Below, piece after piece: positions 16,895-25,780 of a stretch of 64,000 nucleotides of DNA. Made by a program: the position numbers and the translations under genes. Every line of letters begins with the position of its first letter. The first letter of the stretch is position 1. Below the pieces are notes generated by a model. That model did not search any database. It was not told the DNA's origin and was given only the letters and a program-made list of their open reading frames with translations. This DNA comes from Pelosinus fermentans DSM 17108 (lineage in GTDB: Bacteria > Bacillota > Negativicutes > DSM-13327). The stretch is taken from positions 3,187,501 to 3,251,500 of the forward strand of contig NZ_AKVN02000001.1 in NCBI RefSeq assembly GCF_000271485.2, read 5' to 3'.

Positions 16895-19279
16895 CTAACT
16901 GCCAAAGCCTAATAATTTACCACCTTGGTATACAATAAATGTCACAACCCAAGCCAAAGCTGTCCCATAAACCAAGCTAAATGCCGGCCATTTCCATGAA
17001 TTGGTTTCTCTCTTCATTACTGCAAGAGCAGCTAAACACGGAGAGTAGATTAGTACAAATACCATTAGACTGTAAGCGACCAGTGGATTTAAATTAGGAT
17101 CTTGTGCTAGTGCATGTTTTAGAGATTTAGAATTTTCATCTGTCTCTCCTAAACTATAAATGGTTCCCATCGTACTTAAGACCACTTCTTTAGCTGTAAC
17201 TCCGGCAACAAGACTAACACCAACTCGCCAGTCAAAGCCAAGAGGCTGTATGACAGGTTCAACAAATTTTCCCAATTGCCCCGAATAACTTTTTTCAAGT
17301 TTTTCACCCGTTTGTTCATTTTCCAAATGAGTCTTTTCTTCTTCCAAAGAAGCAGTAAGCTCAACATACTTTGCAGCACTGGCATATAACTCTGGGTTAT
17401 CGGTTTCAAATTGTTGCATTTTTTCTGTTTTTGCAGTTTCAAGCTCTGCATACTCTGCACTATCTTCTTCTAATTCTGCTGCAGCTTCATCAAATTCTGC
17501 ATTAGCGTCTTGAATTTCACCCACTAAAGCTGTAAGTTGTTCATTTTGTTCAATATCTTCAATATTTAGCGGTGCTAATACATCTTCGCCAACTTGTCGA
17601 GTATATGTTTCTTCAGCTTGTACTGCTAAAGCATCATAGTCTTTACTATATTCTACCTCACTAGGATAATTAGTCAAGAACCACATTAATATCGATGCTG
17701 CTAAAATTATCGTTCCTGCTTTTTTCAAATACAAAGAGCTGCGTTCCCACATATGAAGGATTATACTTTTAAGCGTAGGCACACGGTATGGTGGTAATTC
17801 CATAACAAAAGGTTCACTTTCACCCTTGAACAAGGTTTTTCGAAAAATACTCGCCATAATCATCAACAGTACAATTCCTAAAATGTAAATTGAAAATAAT
17901 ACATTACCAGCAACACTCGGATCAAAAAAAGCAGCTATTAAAACGGTATACACTGGTAACTTTGCACTACAGCTCATAAGAGGAGAAACCAATATGGTAA
18001 TCATTCGATCTCTAGGATTCTCCAGCATCCTAGAGCCCATAATTGCCGGTACACTACAACCGAATCCCAACAATAAAGGAATAAAGGACTTACCATGCAA
18101 ACCGAACTTACGCATCATTCTATCCATAATAAAAGCTGCTCTAGCCATATATCCCGTATCTTCCAAAATAGAAATCGCTAAAAACAATAGTATAATGCCT
18201 GGTACGAAGGTCAGAACTCCACCTACACCTCCGATGATACCATCAACCACCAAGGATTTTAAAGGACCATCCGACATAACACTTCCTATCAATTCACCAA
18301 GCTTGCCAAATGCGTCTTCAATCCACCCGGAAGGGACATCACCAATGGTAAATACTAAATTAAAAACAACCCACATCAAACCAAAAAAGATTGGCAATCC
18401 AAACAATCGATTTGTTAGAACTTTATCGATTTTATCTGAAGTTGTTATCGCATGTGCATCTCTGACATCTGCAATTTGTTGGTATACCTTTCCTACAAAT
18501 TGATAACGTTGGCCGGCAACAAACAATTCAACATCTTCACCGATTTTATGACTCAATTCAATCCTGATTTTATCACATTCATTAACAACAGAATCAGAAT
18601 TCGATAGTTTTGCAAGAGATTGTTTTATATTCGCATCATTTTCTAACAGTTTTAAAGCTAACCACCGCACAGGAAATTTGATTTCATTATGTAAGGCTAC
18701 CAATAAAGGTTCTAATTTTTTAATCGCCTCTTCGACATCACTTCCATAATCAAGCTTAAAACCATTACTTTGTTTATTATCGCTGGCTTCTGCGGCAGCC
18801 AGCAGCATTGCATCGGTTCCTTCATTGCGTACACCTATCGTACGTACAACGGGAGTACCATTTAAACACTGAGAAAGTTTAGAATCATTAATTTTTACCC
18901 CTATATCTTCAGCTACATCCACCATGTTTAATGCTAATAATAAAGGATGTTCTAGTTCTAAAAGTTGTATGGCTAAATACAAATTCCTTTCCAAATTAGA
19001 TGCATCCAGAATATCAATTACCACATCGGGCTTATCATTTACAATAAAATTGCGTGTTACAACTTCTTCTTGTGAATATGCGGTTAAGCTATAAGTTCCT
19101 GGTAAATCTATAATTGCAAATTCTTTATCGCCTAAATTCTTATAGCCTTCTTTTTTCTCAACCGTAACACCAGGATAATTACCTACATGCTGGCGTCCCC
19201 CAGTCACATTATTAAAGATCGTCGTTTTACCTGAATTCGGATTGCCAACTAACGCAGCCGTTATTTTTTTTCTTGTCAT
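16895..19279 (-). CDS. feoB: Ferrous iron transporter FeoB
   Basis: 794 aa from the ATG at 19279 (AAGGGG 7 bases upstream); a longer frame opens at 19300 but lacks a good RBS. The N-terminal G domain shows GNPNSGKTTIFN (G1), GVTVEKKEG (switch I), DLPGTYSL (G3) and NMVD (G4). The GDI-like helical domain and the membrane core with paired Gate motifs follow (GFGCSVPAIMGSR, SCSAKLPVY). Unusually, residues about 542-662 form a Glu/Ala/Gln-rich, coiled-coil-like insertion between two TM helices, before GQLGKFVEPVIQPLGFDW. It imports Fe2+ with the two FeoA proteins encoded just upstream. Confidence 0.97.
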   Translation of the reverse strand: MTRKKITAALVGNPNSGKTTIFNNVTGGRQHVGNYPGVTVEKKEGYKNLGDKEFAIIDLPGTYSLTAYSQEEVVTRNFIVNDKPDVVIDILDASNLERNLYLAIQLLELEHPLLLALNMVDVAEDIGVKINDSKLSQCLNGTPVVRTIGVRNEGTDAMLLAAAEASDNKQSNGFKLDYGSDVEEAIKKLEPLLVALHNEIKFPVRWLALKLLENDANIKQSLAKLSNSDSVVNECDKIRIELSHKIGEDVELFVAGQRYQFVGKVYQQIADVRDAHAITTSDKIDKVLTNRLFGLPIFFGLMWVVFNLVFTIGDVPSGWIEDAFGKLGELIGSVMSDGPLKSLVVDGIIGGVGGVLTFVPGIILLFLAISILEDTGYMARAAFIMDRMMRKFGLHGKSFIPLLLGFGCSVPAIMGSRMLENPRDRMITILVSPLMSCSAKLPVYTVLIAAFFDPSVAGNVLFSIYILGIVLLMIMASIFRKTLFKGESEPFVMELPPYRVPTLKSIILHMWERSSLYLKKAGTIILAASILMWFLTNYPSEVEYSKDYDALAVQAEETYTRQVGEDVLAPLNIEDIEQNEQLTALVGEIQDANAEFDEAAAELEEDSAEYAELETAKTEKMQQFETDNPELYASAAKYVELTASLEEEKTHLENEQTGEKLEKSYSGQLGKFVEPVIQPLGFDWRVGVSLVAGVTAKEVVLSTMGTIYSLGETDENSKSLKHALAQDPNLNPLVAYSLMVFVLIYSPCLAALAVMKRETNSWKWPAFSLVYGTALAWVVTFIVYQGGKLLGFGS

Positions 19280-19314
19280 CCTCATGCCCCTTTCAATCAA
19301 ACACTAAACTGTTA

Positions 19315-19333
19315 GGAATTAATTCTCATTATC
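19315..19333 (-). promoter_or_regulatory. Weak Fur-box-like site before feoB
   Basis: Minus-strand GATAATGAGAATTAATTCC matches 14 of 19 Fur-consensus positions and lies in the 69-bp gap between the second feoA and feoB. It could add a second, internal point of iron control. Confidence 0.45.
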
Positions 19334-19348
19334 ACCTGTAAATGTATA

Positions 19349-19561
19349 TTAACTCACGTGAATTTGATGAGCTAAACATTTTTCTAACATCACCCTAGCA
19401 CTACCTACTTTCAGCAGCAGGGTCCCATTCATTGAATTCAATATTTCTATAGGACATCCGGGAAAGAGCCCCATGTTCACCATGCGCATACGTATCTCAC
19501 AAGAACAGGAAAATTTTCTGATTATGCATTTTTGACCTACTCTAGCAAATACTAATGGCAT
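19349..19561 (-). CDS. feoA: FeoA domain protein (second copy)
   Basis: 70 aa SH3-like FeoA domain. The family signature is seen in IRMRMVNMGLFPGCPIEILN and LLLKVGSARVMLEKCLAHQIHV. It carries three Cys residues in the N-terminal part (CIIRKFSCSCEI) that the upstream copy lacks. FeoA proteins bind the FeoB G domain and are needed for Fe2+ uptake. It begins 19 bp after the first feoA gene and precedes feoB. Confidence 0.9.
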   Translation of the reverse strand: MPLVFARVGQKCIIRKFSCSCEIRMRMVNMGLFPGCPIEILNSMNGTLLLKVGSARVMLEKCLAHQIHVS

Positions 19562-19580
19562 GTTGAAATCACTCCTTTGC

Positions 19581-19811
19581 TTAAGCCGTTTCCATTTCTA
19601 TCATTTCAGCTTCTTTTTTTCGTAAAGAAAGATTAAAGCCTTTTACTTTGACTTCCATAGGATCTCCCAAAGGTGCATATTTCTGGACTTCGATTACAGC
19701 ACCTGCTACAACACCCATATCAATAATGCGTCGTTTGATCATACTATTGCCTGTTACTTTTTTAACGGTCCCTTTTTCCCCTGGCAAAAACTCACTCAGA
19801 ACCTTGCTCAT
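19581..19811 (-). CDS. feoA: FeoA domain protein (first copy)
   Basis: 76 aa. FeoA signature: GEKGTVKKVTGNSMIKRRIIDMGVVAGAVIEVQKYAP with FNLSLRKKEAEMI. It is the first gene of the feoA-feoA-feoB operon and begins 25 bp after a strong Fur-box-like operator. Two tandem, diverged FeoA domains are common in Firmicute feo operons and probably act as separate partners of one FeoB. Confidence 0.93.
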   Translation of the reverse strand: MSKVLSEFLPGEKGTVKKVTGNSMIKRRIIDMGVVAGAVIEVQKYAPLGDPMEVKVKGFNLSLRKKEAEMIEMETA

Positions 19812-19835
19812 ATTGTTCTCTCCCTTTCAAGAAAT

Positions 19836-19854
19836 GATACCAATTATCATTATC
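19836..19854 (-). promoter_or_regulatory. Fur-box-like operator of the feo operon
   Basis: Minus-strand GATAATGATAATTGGTATC matches 16 of 19 positions of the Fur consensus, including the complete left GATAATGATAAT repeats. It lies 25 bp upstream of the first feoA start, as expected for Fe2+-Fur repression. Confidence 0.8.
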
Positions 19855-20018
19855 GTGCTTGCATATATATTACCTGAAATTAGGTATAACTGTCAAGCAT
19901 TCATATTGTATTTGTACCAATAAAATTCATGAAAACGGTGGTGAACATTTGTTATACTCTTTGATAAGCGCTTATATTTAACTTCCGTGACAACCAGAAA
20001 TATCTTTTAAAAAATAAA

Positions 20019-20290
20019 GAGAGAAGGTTTTTAACCTTCTCTCAAAAAGCAACCATCCTTACATTAAGTTTCACTTAAAGACAAACCTCAACATCAACCT
20101 TTCAGGACGAACTACCTCATTTATTAACCTTTACCAACAGAAAGCAATTCTTACCAATCTTCTCTTACATACTTGGAAATTTCAAAACAAAAAACACTCT
20201 ACCTCAAACCGACTAATTAACTGCTAAGACTGGGAATCTGGATTCCAATACTCTTTGCATTACCTAAGTCACTTGTAAGGATGGTGCTTG
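20019..20290 (-). ncRNA. Candidate structured non-coding RNA
   Basis: No convincing protein gene is present. On the minus strand a promoter (TTGCTA 20319-20324, N17, TATTAT 20296-20301) would start an RNA near 20289. Its first bases (20274-20288) pair with 20048-20063 over 11 continuous base pairs plus AGC/GCT, closing a ~240-nt domain. Inside it AAGT and ACTTA pair again with AAGTGAAACTT. A perfect terminator follows (20019-20029 with 20033-20043, then T-rich). This end-to-end closing stem recalls 6S RNA, but length and sequence do not let me name it. It could instead be a long 3' UTR of the deacetylase gene. Confidence 0.5.
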
Positions 20291-20295
20291 ACTAA

Positions 20296-20324
20296 ATAAT
20301 AACATGGTCATTCTAAATTAGCAA
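20296..20324 (-). promoter_or_regulatory. Promoter of the candidate ncRNA
   Basis: TTGCTA (20319-20324), 17-base spacer, TATTAT (20296-20301), both on the minus strand. The predicted start coincides with the 5' arm of the long closing stem described for the RNA. Confidence 0.5.
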
Positions 20325-20377
20325 GCTTTTTCTTATGGGTATTTATAACAGATCTTATAAATTTCGAATGAATTTCC

Positions 20378-21601
20378 TCATTGCAAAAGTTGAGAAACAA
20401 AAACTAACTGTATCCCTTGAGATTCAAGCTCCGGTATCATTTCCTTCACTGCTATAGCAGTATTCATCCGGGCATGTCCGATGACGGTTACTGTACTATG
20501 TTTGATTGCCATTTCTTGAGCCGTTCGCAATTTGGCTTTAACAGCACTTACCTCGTCTGTATTGTCAAGAAATAATTCATTTTCTCCTGTCTTTATTCCC
20601 ATCTGTCTCGCGGTCTCAGCTGCTATTGATTGACTATTTGTACGACTATCAACAAAAAACAAATGATTTTCCTTCAAAACAGCAAGTACATCCTTCATCA
20701 CTCGTCGATCAGCGGTAGCTCTTGAGCCTTGATGGTTATTAACCCCAATGATTCCAGGCACAGATTGAATGGCTTGTTTCACCATGCTTTGAACTTCTTC
20801 ATCACTCATATTGACGGAGACTGTCAGCTCTTCCGATTGTGCACTTTGCGATAATGGTTCCATCGGCAAATGCAAAATAACCTGGTTCCCCGAACTTAAG
20901 CCTTTCGCTGCAGCCTCATTACTAAATGGACGATAGGGTATTACAGCAAAAGTAATCGGACGATTCAGCGCAGCAAATGCAGCAATTGATTCTTGATTAT
21001 AGCCAAAGTCATCTATGATGATCGCCATTTTTCCTTTGATGCTTCCATCATATTTGGCGTCTATGTTATTTGCAGTCTTTGGACTAAGCGGCTTCCCTTG
21101 AGTCAGATAAACCCGATCACTGATGATCGTAACATCTTCTTTTGCTAATTGATCTTTTAAACCAATATCAATTCGAACTACAGCTACTCCTTGATAAGTA
21201 TCTGGCTGAGAAGAAAAAACTTGACCATCCGCATTATGCACTGCGGATGCAAAGATCTCTTTTATCGATTCAGCAGATGCCTCCGCAGGAACTGTTATTA
21301 ATAATTGCCTTGTATGCCAACGAATGGTGCCTTCAATATTTTTTCGTGGAACTTCTTTTGTGGTTTCTTTCGTTTCTTTTATAGAGAATCCATTCTTTGC
21401 TAAAACCGAGTCAACAGCAGAATGTATTTTTTTAGTCGCATCAGTAAAATCGATTACTGCTCCGGCACCAGTTTTCTCAAGATTGTGTTTGGGAGGAATC
21501 TGCTCATTGGAATCATGAAAGAACTTTATATATAAAGTCGTCATCACTAACGCAATAACGATTACTAGCCAAATACTTCTTTTATCATTTACTTTTGCCA
21601 T
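20378..21601 (-). CDS. Divergent polysaccharide deacetylase family protein (YibQ-like)
   Basis: 407 aa with an N-terminal TM anchor (SIWLVIVIALVMTTLYIKFF), a ~170-residue linker/extracytoplasmic region, then the divergent deacetylase domain: MAIIIDDFGYNQES, PITFAVIPYRPFS, VILHLPMEPL, INNHQGSRATAD-like GVNNHQGSRATADRRVM, and FFVDSRTNS. The residues D-D, H-x-P and H-Q-G-S are the polysaccharide-deacetylase-like metal site. The family occurs mainly in diderms, consistent with an outer-membrane Firmicute; the substrate is unknown. It ends the response regulator-side cluster (32 bp after it). Confidence 0.85.
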   Translation of the reverse strand: MAKVNDKRSIWLVIVIALVMTTLYIKFFHDSNEQIPPKHNLEKTGAGAVIDFTDATKKIHSAVDSVLAKNGFSIKETKETTKEVPRKNIEGTIRWHTRQLLITVPAEASAESIKEIFASAVHNADGQVFSSQPDTYQGVAVVRIDIGLKDQLAKEDVTIISDRVYLTQGKPLSPKTANNIDAKYDGSIKGKMAIIIDDFGYNQESIAAFAALNRPITFAVIPYRPFSNEAAAKGLSSGNQVILHLPMEPLSQSAQSEELTVSVNMSDEEVQSMVKQAIQSVPGIIGVNNHQGSRATADRRVMKDVLAVLKENHLFFVDSRTNSQSIAAETARQMGIKTGENELFLDNTDEVSAVKAKLRTAQEMAIKHSTVTVIGHARMNTAIAVKEMIPELESQGIQLVFVSQLLQ

Positions 21602-21633
21602 ATATAGTCTCCCTTCTTAATGCACATTTCCAA

Positions 21634-22311
21634 TTATCGGTTACGATTGCAGCGATATCGATATACAGGTCTTCCTACAGCACCATAACTAATTTCCACA
21701 TGCAGCAACTCCACGCTTTGGAAATACTTAAGATATTTCCGAATCGAAACAGGTGATAATCCTACATAATTCGCCATTTCCTCAGCCGTAAATTCATCTT
21801 TCTGTTCTAGTATATGCTCCCACACGCGCTTAATTGTATTACGATCTAATCCTTTAGGCAGCTCCCCTTCAATTTGAGAATGTCTTGCAAATATTTGCTG
21901 ATCTAAAAGATTTTGTGACAAATTAGAAGCTTCTCGTATTAACTGAAGACGTTTTTTAAAATTAATTAATGCTGTTTGCATCCGTTCAAATTCAAAAGGC
22001 TTAATTAAATAATCAACTGCACCATTTCTAAGAGCCATTTGAATACTTTGATTATCTCGTGCGGCAGAAACTACAATAACATCCACACTATACTCTTGCT
22101 GACGAATAGCAGATAATAGCTCTAATCCATTCATATTCGGCATGAAAATATCTAATAACACCAAGTCAATATGCTTTTCCCGCAAAGCCGCTAAGGCTTC
22201 CTCGCCATTTTTTACGATACCATAAAACAAAAAACCTTCTACCCGTTCAACATAACGCCGATTCAATTCCGCAACCATAGGATCATCTTCTACAATTAAG
22301 ACCTTTATCAT
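21634..22311 (-). CDS. CitB/DcuR-type response regulator
   Basis: 225 aa. Receiver domain with acidic EDD (8-10), phospho-acceptor Asp54 (LVLLDIFMPNMNG), and the conserved Lys in YLIKPFEFERM. The C-terminus has a winged-helix-like HTH (TAEEMANYVGLSPVSIRKYLKYF) as in CitB/DcuR/MalR regulators. Its natural partner is the CitA/DcuS-type kinase at 24014-25621, from which it is separated by a type II NADH dehydrogenase gene. Such pairs sense C4-dicarboxylates or citrate and switch on transport and fermentation genes; no such transporter is next to it here. Confidence 0.9.
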   Translation of the reverse strand: MIKVLIVEDDPMVAELNRRYVERVEGFLFYGIVKNGEEALAALREKHIDLVLLDIFMPNMNGLELLSAIRQQEYSVDVIVVSAARDNQSIQMALRNGAVDYLIKPFEFERMQTALINFKKRLQLIREASNLSQNLLDQQIFARHSQIEGELPKGLDRNTIKRVWEHILEQKDEFTAEEMANYVGLSPVSIRKYLKYFQSVELLHVEISYGAVGRPVYRYRCNRNR

Positions 22312-22570
22312 TCTGATTCCCCTTTACAACGTCTCACTTTTACTTTGTACATCTATTTTCTCATGAATGCAACTATCATAATCACATTTTTTTAAAAACA
22401 CTTATCCTATTGATAAATTTACAAAATATCTTTTGTCCCTATCGAAACAGAAAGACTTGTCCTATGCTTACCTCAATCCCTAAGCAAAAGTTCAAGTCTT
22501 ATAACTCACATTGTATTAATTATAATACACTCTATTCTATTTGTATACTTGCAATTTTCTGAATGCTTTT

Positions 22571-23827
22571 TTATTGCCTAGTAATGATACGCACGACTCT
22601 TTCATAAACGAGATAATCCCACATCCATTTTACAAAGACAACTGCCCGATTACGGAAATCAATAAGACGCAAAATATGCACTAAAGACCATATCGACCAA
22701 GCAATAAATCCATGGGTTTTGAATGCTCCCATATGCACCACAGCTGCATTACGGCCAATTGTTGCCATATTTCCTACATCTTTGTACACGAACTTTTTAA
22801 GTTCTCTGCCACGAATTAAGTTTCGTATATTTTTTGCTGTAATATCAGCCTGTTGTATCGCTACAGGTGCTATCATAGGCAAGGGTCGTTCCCCTTGCAC
22901 ATAATGAGCTGCATCACCAATCACAAACACTTCGGGACGATTTGGCAGTTGTAAGAAATCATTCACAACAGCTCGCCGCATACTGGCTTGTTCAACCTCT
23001 AACGTATCCATCAAACCATTGGCTTTTACTCCTGCTGCCCAAATGACGGTATGGGTTGGAATGACTTCGCCACCTTTTAGACTCATTTTTTCTCCATCAT
23101 AATCGGTAACCTGAACACACATACGCACTTCTACATGTTTGCGGATTAGGGTTTCTACCGTAACCTCCCGCAGCTCTTCTGGCATAGTCGCTAATAATTT
23201 GTCAGAAGCTTCAACCAACATAATACGTACTTCTTTAAAGTTCAAATGATGATATTCTCGAACCATTACATGATAAATAAGTTCAGATAAAGCACCAGCT
23301 GATTCTACCCCAGTAGGACCGCCGCCTACAATCACAAAGGTCAGTAAGGCTCGACGCTTATCAGCATCTTTTTCATGAGCAGCCAATTCAAACATACGTA
23401 GTACATGATTACGAATCGTAACCGATTCATCTAAGGTTTTCATACCAAAGCCATTGGCTTCCATCGATTTCATTCCAAAATAATTTGTCATTCCACCTAC
23501 TGCGATTATCAGATAATCATAAGCAATATTCCCTGTATTCATGCTCACTACTTTATTATCAAAATCTACATTCGATACCTCCGCTAAGCGAAAGTCCACA
23601 TTCTTTTGCTCTCTGAAGATGGCTCGGACAGGATAGGCTATGTCATCCACTGACAAACCAGCCGTTGCCACTTGATATAATAAGGGCTGAAATAAATGAT
23701 AGTTATACTTATCAATAAGGGTAATTTTCACATCCTGTTTTGCTAATGCCCTTGCTGTGCGAATTCCTCCGAAACCAGCACCAATAATTACAACATGCGG
23801 CTTATTTACCACCGCTTCATTTTGCAT
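22571..23827 (-). CDS. Type II NADH dehydrogenase (NDH-2)
   Basis: 418 aa. FAD site VVIIGAGFGGIRTARALAK near the start, NAD(P) site FVIVGGGPTGVESAGALSEL near 160-180, and the FAD-binding EVFVIGDAAHYVQGERPLPMIAPVAIQQA near 300. The C-terminal membrane-facing helix (WSIWSLVHILRLIDFRNRAVVF) is typical of NDH-2. It passes electrons from NADH to quinone without pumping protons. In an apparent anaerobe it may serve menaquinone reduction or oxygen defence. It sits between a histidine kinase and its response regulator on the same strand. Confidence 0.9.
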   Translation of the reverse strand: MQNEAVVNKPHVVIIGAGFGGIRTARALAKQDVKITLIDKYNYHLFQPLLYQVATAGLSVDDIAYPVRAIFREQKNVDFRLAEVSNVDFDNKVVSMNTGNIAYDYLIIAVGGMTNYFGMKSMEANGFGMKTLDESVTIRNHVLRMFELAAHEKDADKRRALLTFVIVGGGPTGVESAGALSELIYHVMVREYHHLNFKEVRIMLVEASDKLLATMPEELREVTVETLIRKHVEVRMCVQVTDYDGEKMSLKGGEVIPTHTVIWAAGVKANGLMDTLEVEQASMRRAVVNDFLQLPNRPEVFVIGDAAHYVQGERPLPMIAPVAIQQADITAKNIRNLIRGRELKKFVYKDVGNMATIGRNAAVVHMGAFKTHGFIAWSIWSLVHILRLIDFRNRAVVFVKWMWDYLVYERVVRIITRQ

Positions 23828-24013
23828 ATTTATACACCTCCACTATTTTAATTTGTATGCCCATTTATATAAAAACATTAATTTTTCTCAAAACCAACAA
23901 TTGTATTGTAATGTAATGTAAAAAATAATTGTACATTATAAATATTTAATAAATAATAACTAACTTAAATAAGTATCTGGTTCTGTAACAACGATTTGTT
24001 TTTTAGAATCTAT

Positions 24014-25621
24014 TCATGTTCCTTCTTTAACTTCATAAGGAATATTTACCATGAATATTGTACCTTCCCCTGGTCTACTTTCAAAATCAATAGTTCCTCC
24101 AAGACGTTCTAAACTGCGCTGCACTAGATGAAGACCAAATCCCCGGTTCCCCTCCTTGCTGGATATGCCTTTCTCAAATAAAGAACTGCTTACTTCTGGC
24201 GAAATTCCCTCACCCGTGTCACTTACGTGAATTGACAATATCCCTTTATCATAATACATATGCAGTTCTATTTCCTTATAAGGACTGTCGGTTACTGCGT
24301 CAAAAGCATTCTCTACTAAATTACCAATAATCGTTACCATTTCATGAATCACTTCATTATTCCAAGGCTTAGGAACATAGGTTTCTTCTGCTAGATGCAT
24401 AATTACATTGTTTTCCCTTGATAAACTTAACTTACTTAGAATAAACCCTGCAAGAAGAGGTTCCCTGATACGTTTGGTTACGAAACTAATTTCTTCTTCA
24501 TGCTCAGAAGCAATTTTATTAATGTAATTTGCTAATTGCGAGTAACTTTTCAATTTGACTAAACCCAATATAACATGCAACTGATTCATAAATTCGTGGG
24601 CCCGCGCCCTAAGAGCATCTACATAATCCTGAACACCTGTAAGCTGCTCTGCAAGATCTTTCACTTCTGTCTTATCCCGAAAAGTAGATATAGCCCCCAC
24701 CACTTTTCCATTTACAATCATAGGGAGGCAGTTTGCAATAACGGGCGAGCCATGGAAATCTTGTTCTTGATCTACTTGCGCCACACCAGATTCAATTACT
24801 TCTAGTAAATTCGTATTTGGTACATAGTTTGTAATGGATTTACCTACCGGACTATCATCTATGCCTGTCAAGCCTAATATGCGAATAGTTTCAGCGTTAA
24901 CCAACGTAATTACTCCGTGACTGTCGACAGCAAGAATTCCTTCATATACGGACTGCAGCATAGCATTTCGCTCTTCTAATCGATTAGCAATCGCCTCTGG
25001 CTCAAGACCAAATAAAATATTTTTTACATTTTTTGATAATAAATAAGCACCGATCATACCAATCATCATACCAATTATAATTGCTAAAAATAACGCCTTT
25101 TGCGTCCCTTTCTCCAATATTTTTATATTATCCATTAAGACACCAACGACTACCACCCCTACCTGCTTTCCCTCCGGAGTAAAAACAGGTACAAATGCCC
25201 GTAATGCATCTCCTAATGTTCCCTTAGCCACTGAAACATATTCTTTGCCTGCCAGCGCATCCGCCTCATCCCCACCAACAAATTGTTGACCAATCTTTTC
25301 AAAATCAGGATGGGATTTGCGAATCCCCTGCATATCTAAAATCACAATGTATTCAACTTCAGCTGCAATTCGACTCTCATTAGCATATGTCTGCATAGCG
25401 TCTATATTTTTTTCTTGTGCTAACCCTTCAATTACAAGAGGTGATTTCACAATAAGATGAGCTACACTCGCAGCTTTCCTGGCAGTCCCCTTTTGTGCAT
25501 CAAATTCAATATTCTGGGATATTAATATATTGGTAATCAACAAGGCTGCAGCTACTACCGCAAATGTTAACAGCATAATCTTAGTTTGCAGCTTTAGACT
25601 TTTATTAAAGAACAAAAACAC
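24014..25621 (-). CDS. CitA/DcuS-type sensor histidine kinase
   Basis: 535 aa. TM1 at about 15-34, extracytoplasmic Cache/PDC sensor at about 35-172 (YIVILDMQGIRKSHPDFEKIG), TM2 at about 176-195, cytoplasmic PAS near 220-320 (AVDSHGVITLVNAET), then the Spo0B-like dimerisation box ARAHEFMNQLHVILG with His342 as phospho-acceptor, and an HATPase domain (GNLVENAFDAV, DTGEGISPE, RGFGLHLV). The architecture is that of CitA/DcuS. The sensor region usually binds citrate, fumarate or malate. The cognate regulator is at 21634-22311. Confidence 0.93.
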   Translation of the reverse strand: MFLFFNKSLKLQTKIMLLTFAVVAAALLITNILISQNIEFDAQKGTARKAASVAHLIVKSPLVIEGLAQEKNIDAMQTYANESRIAAEVEYIVILDMQGIRKSHPDFEKIGQQFVGGDEADALAGKEYVSVAKGTLGDALRAFVPVFTPEGKQVGVVVVGVLMDNIKILEKGTQKALFLAIIIGMMIGMIGAYLLSKNVKNILFGLEPEAIANRLEERNAMLQSVYEGILAVDSHGVITLVNAETIRILGLTGIDDSPVGKSITNYVPNTNLLEVIESGVAQVDQEQDFHGSPVIANCLPMIVNGKVVGAISTFRDKTEVKDLAEQLTGVQDYVDALRARAHEFMNQLHVILGLVKLKSYSQLANYINKIASEHEEEISFVTKRIREPLLAGFILSKLSLSRENNVIMHLAEETYVPKPWNNEVIHEMVTIIGNLVENAFDAVTDSPYKEIELHMYYDKGILSIHVSDTGEGISPEVSSSLFEKGISSKEGNRGFGLHLVQRSLERLGGTIDFESRPGEGTIFMVNIPYEVKEGT

Positions 25622-25708
25622 ACCACCTTACTTTTCTCTACAGGCTATCTCTATTATAGAAATCTAACGTAGAAAAAACAAGAACAACAGAATGATTTCT
25701 AAAAAAAT

Positions 25709-25738
25709 ATCCAGAGAGAAAACTTTGTTCTCACTGGA
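25709..25738 (-). terminator. Terminator of the SagB-type gene
   Basis: Stem 25710-25720 with 25728-25738 (one mismatch) followed on the minus strand by a T7 run (25701-25707), about 40 bp after the stop codon. Confidence 0.7.
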
Positions 25739-25780
25739 CATTTCTTGCTACTTATTATTTTACCCAAATAAGCTCTGCCA

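Noticed and set aside
20019-20290. Naming the 20.2-kb RNA as 6S RNA
   Set aside because: Only the end-to-end stem fits; length (~240-nt domain) and internal sequence are not diagnostic, so it stays unnamed.
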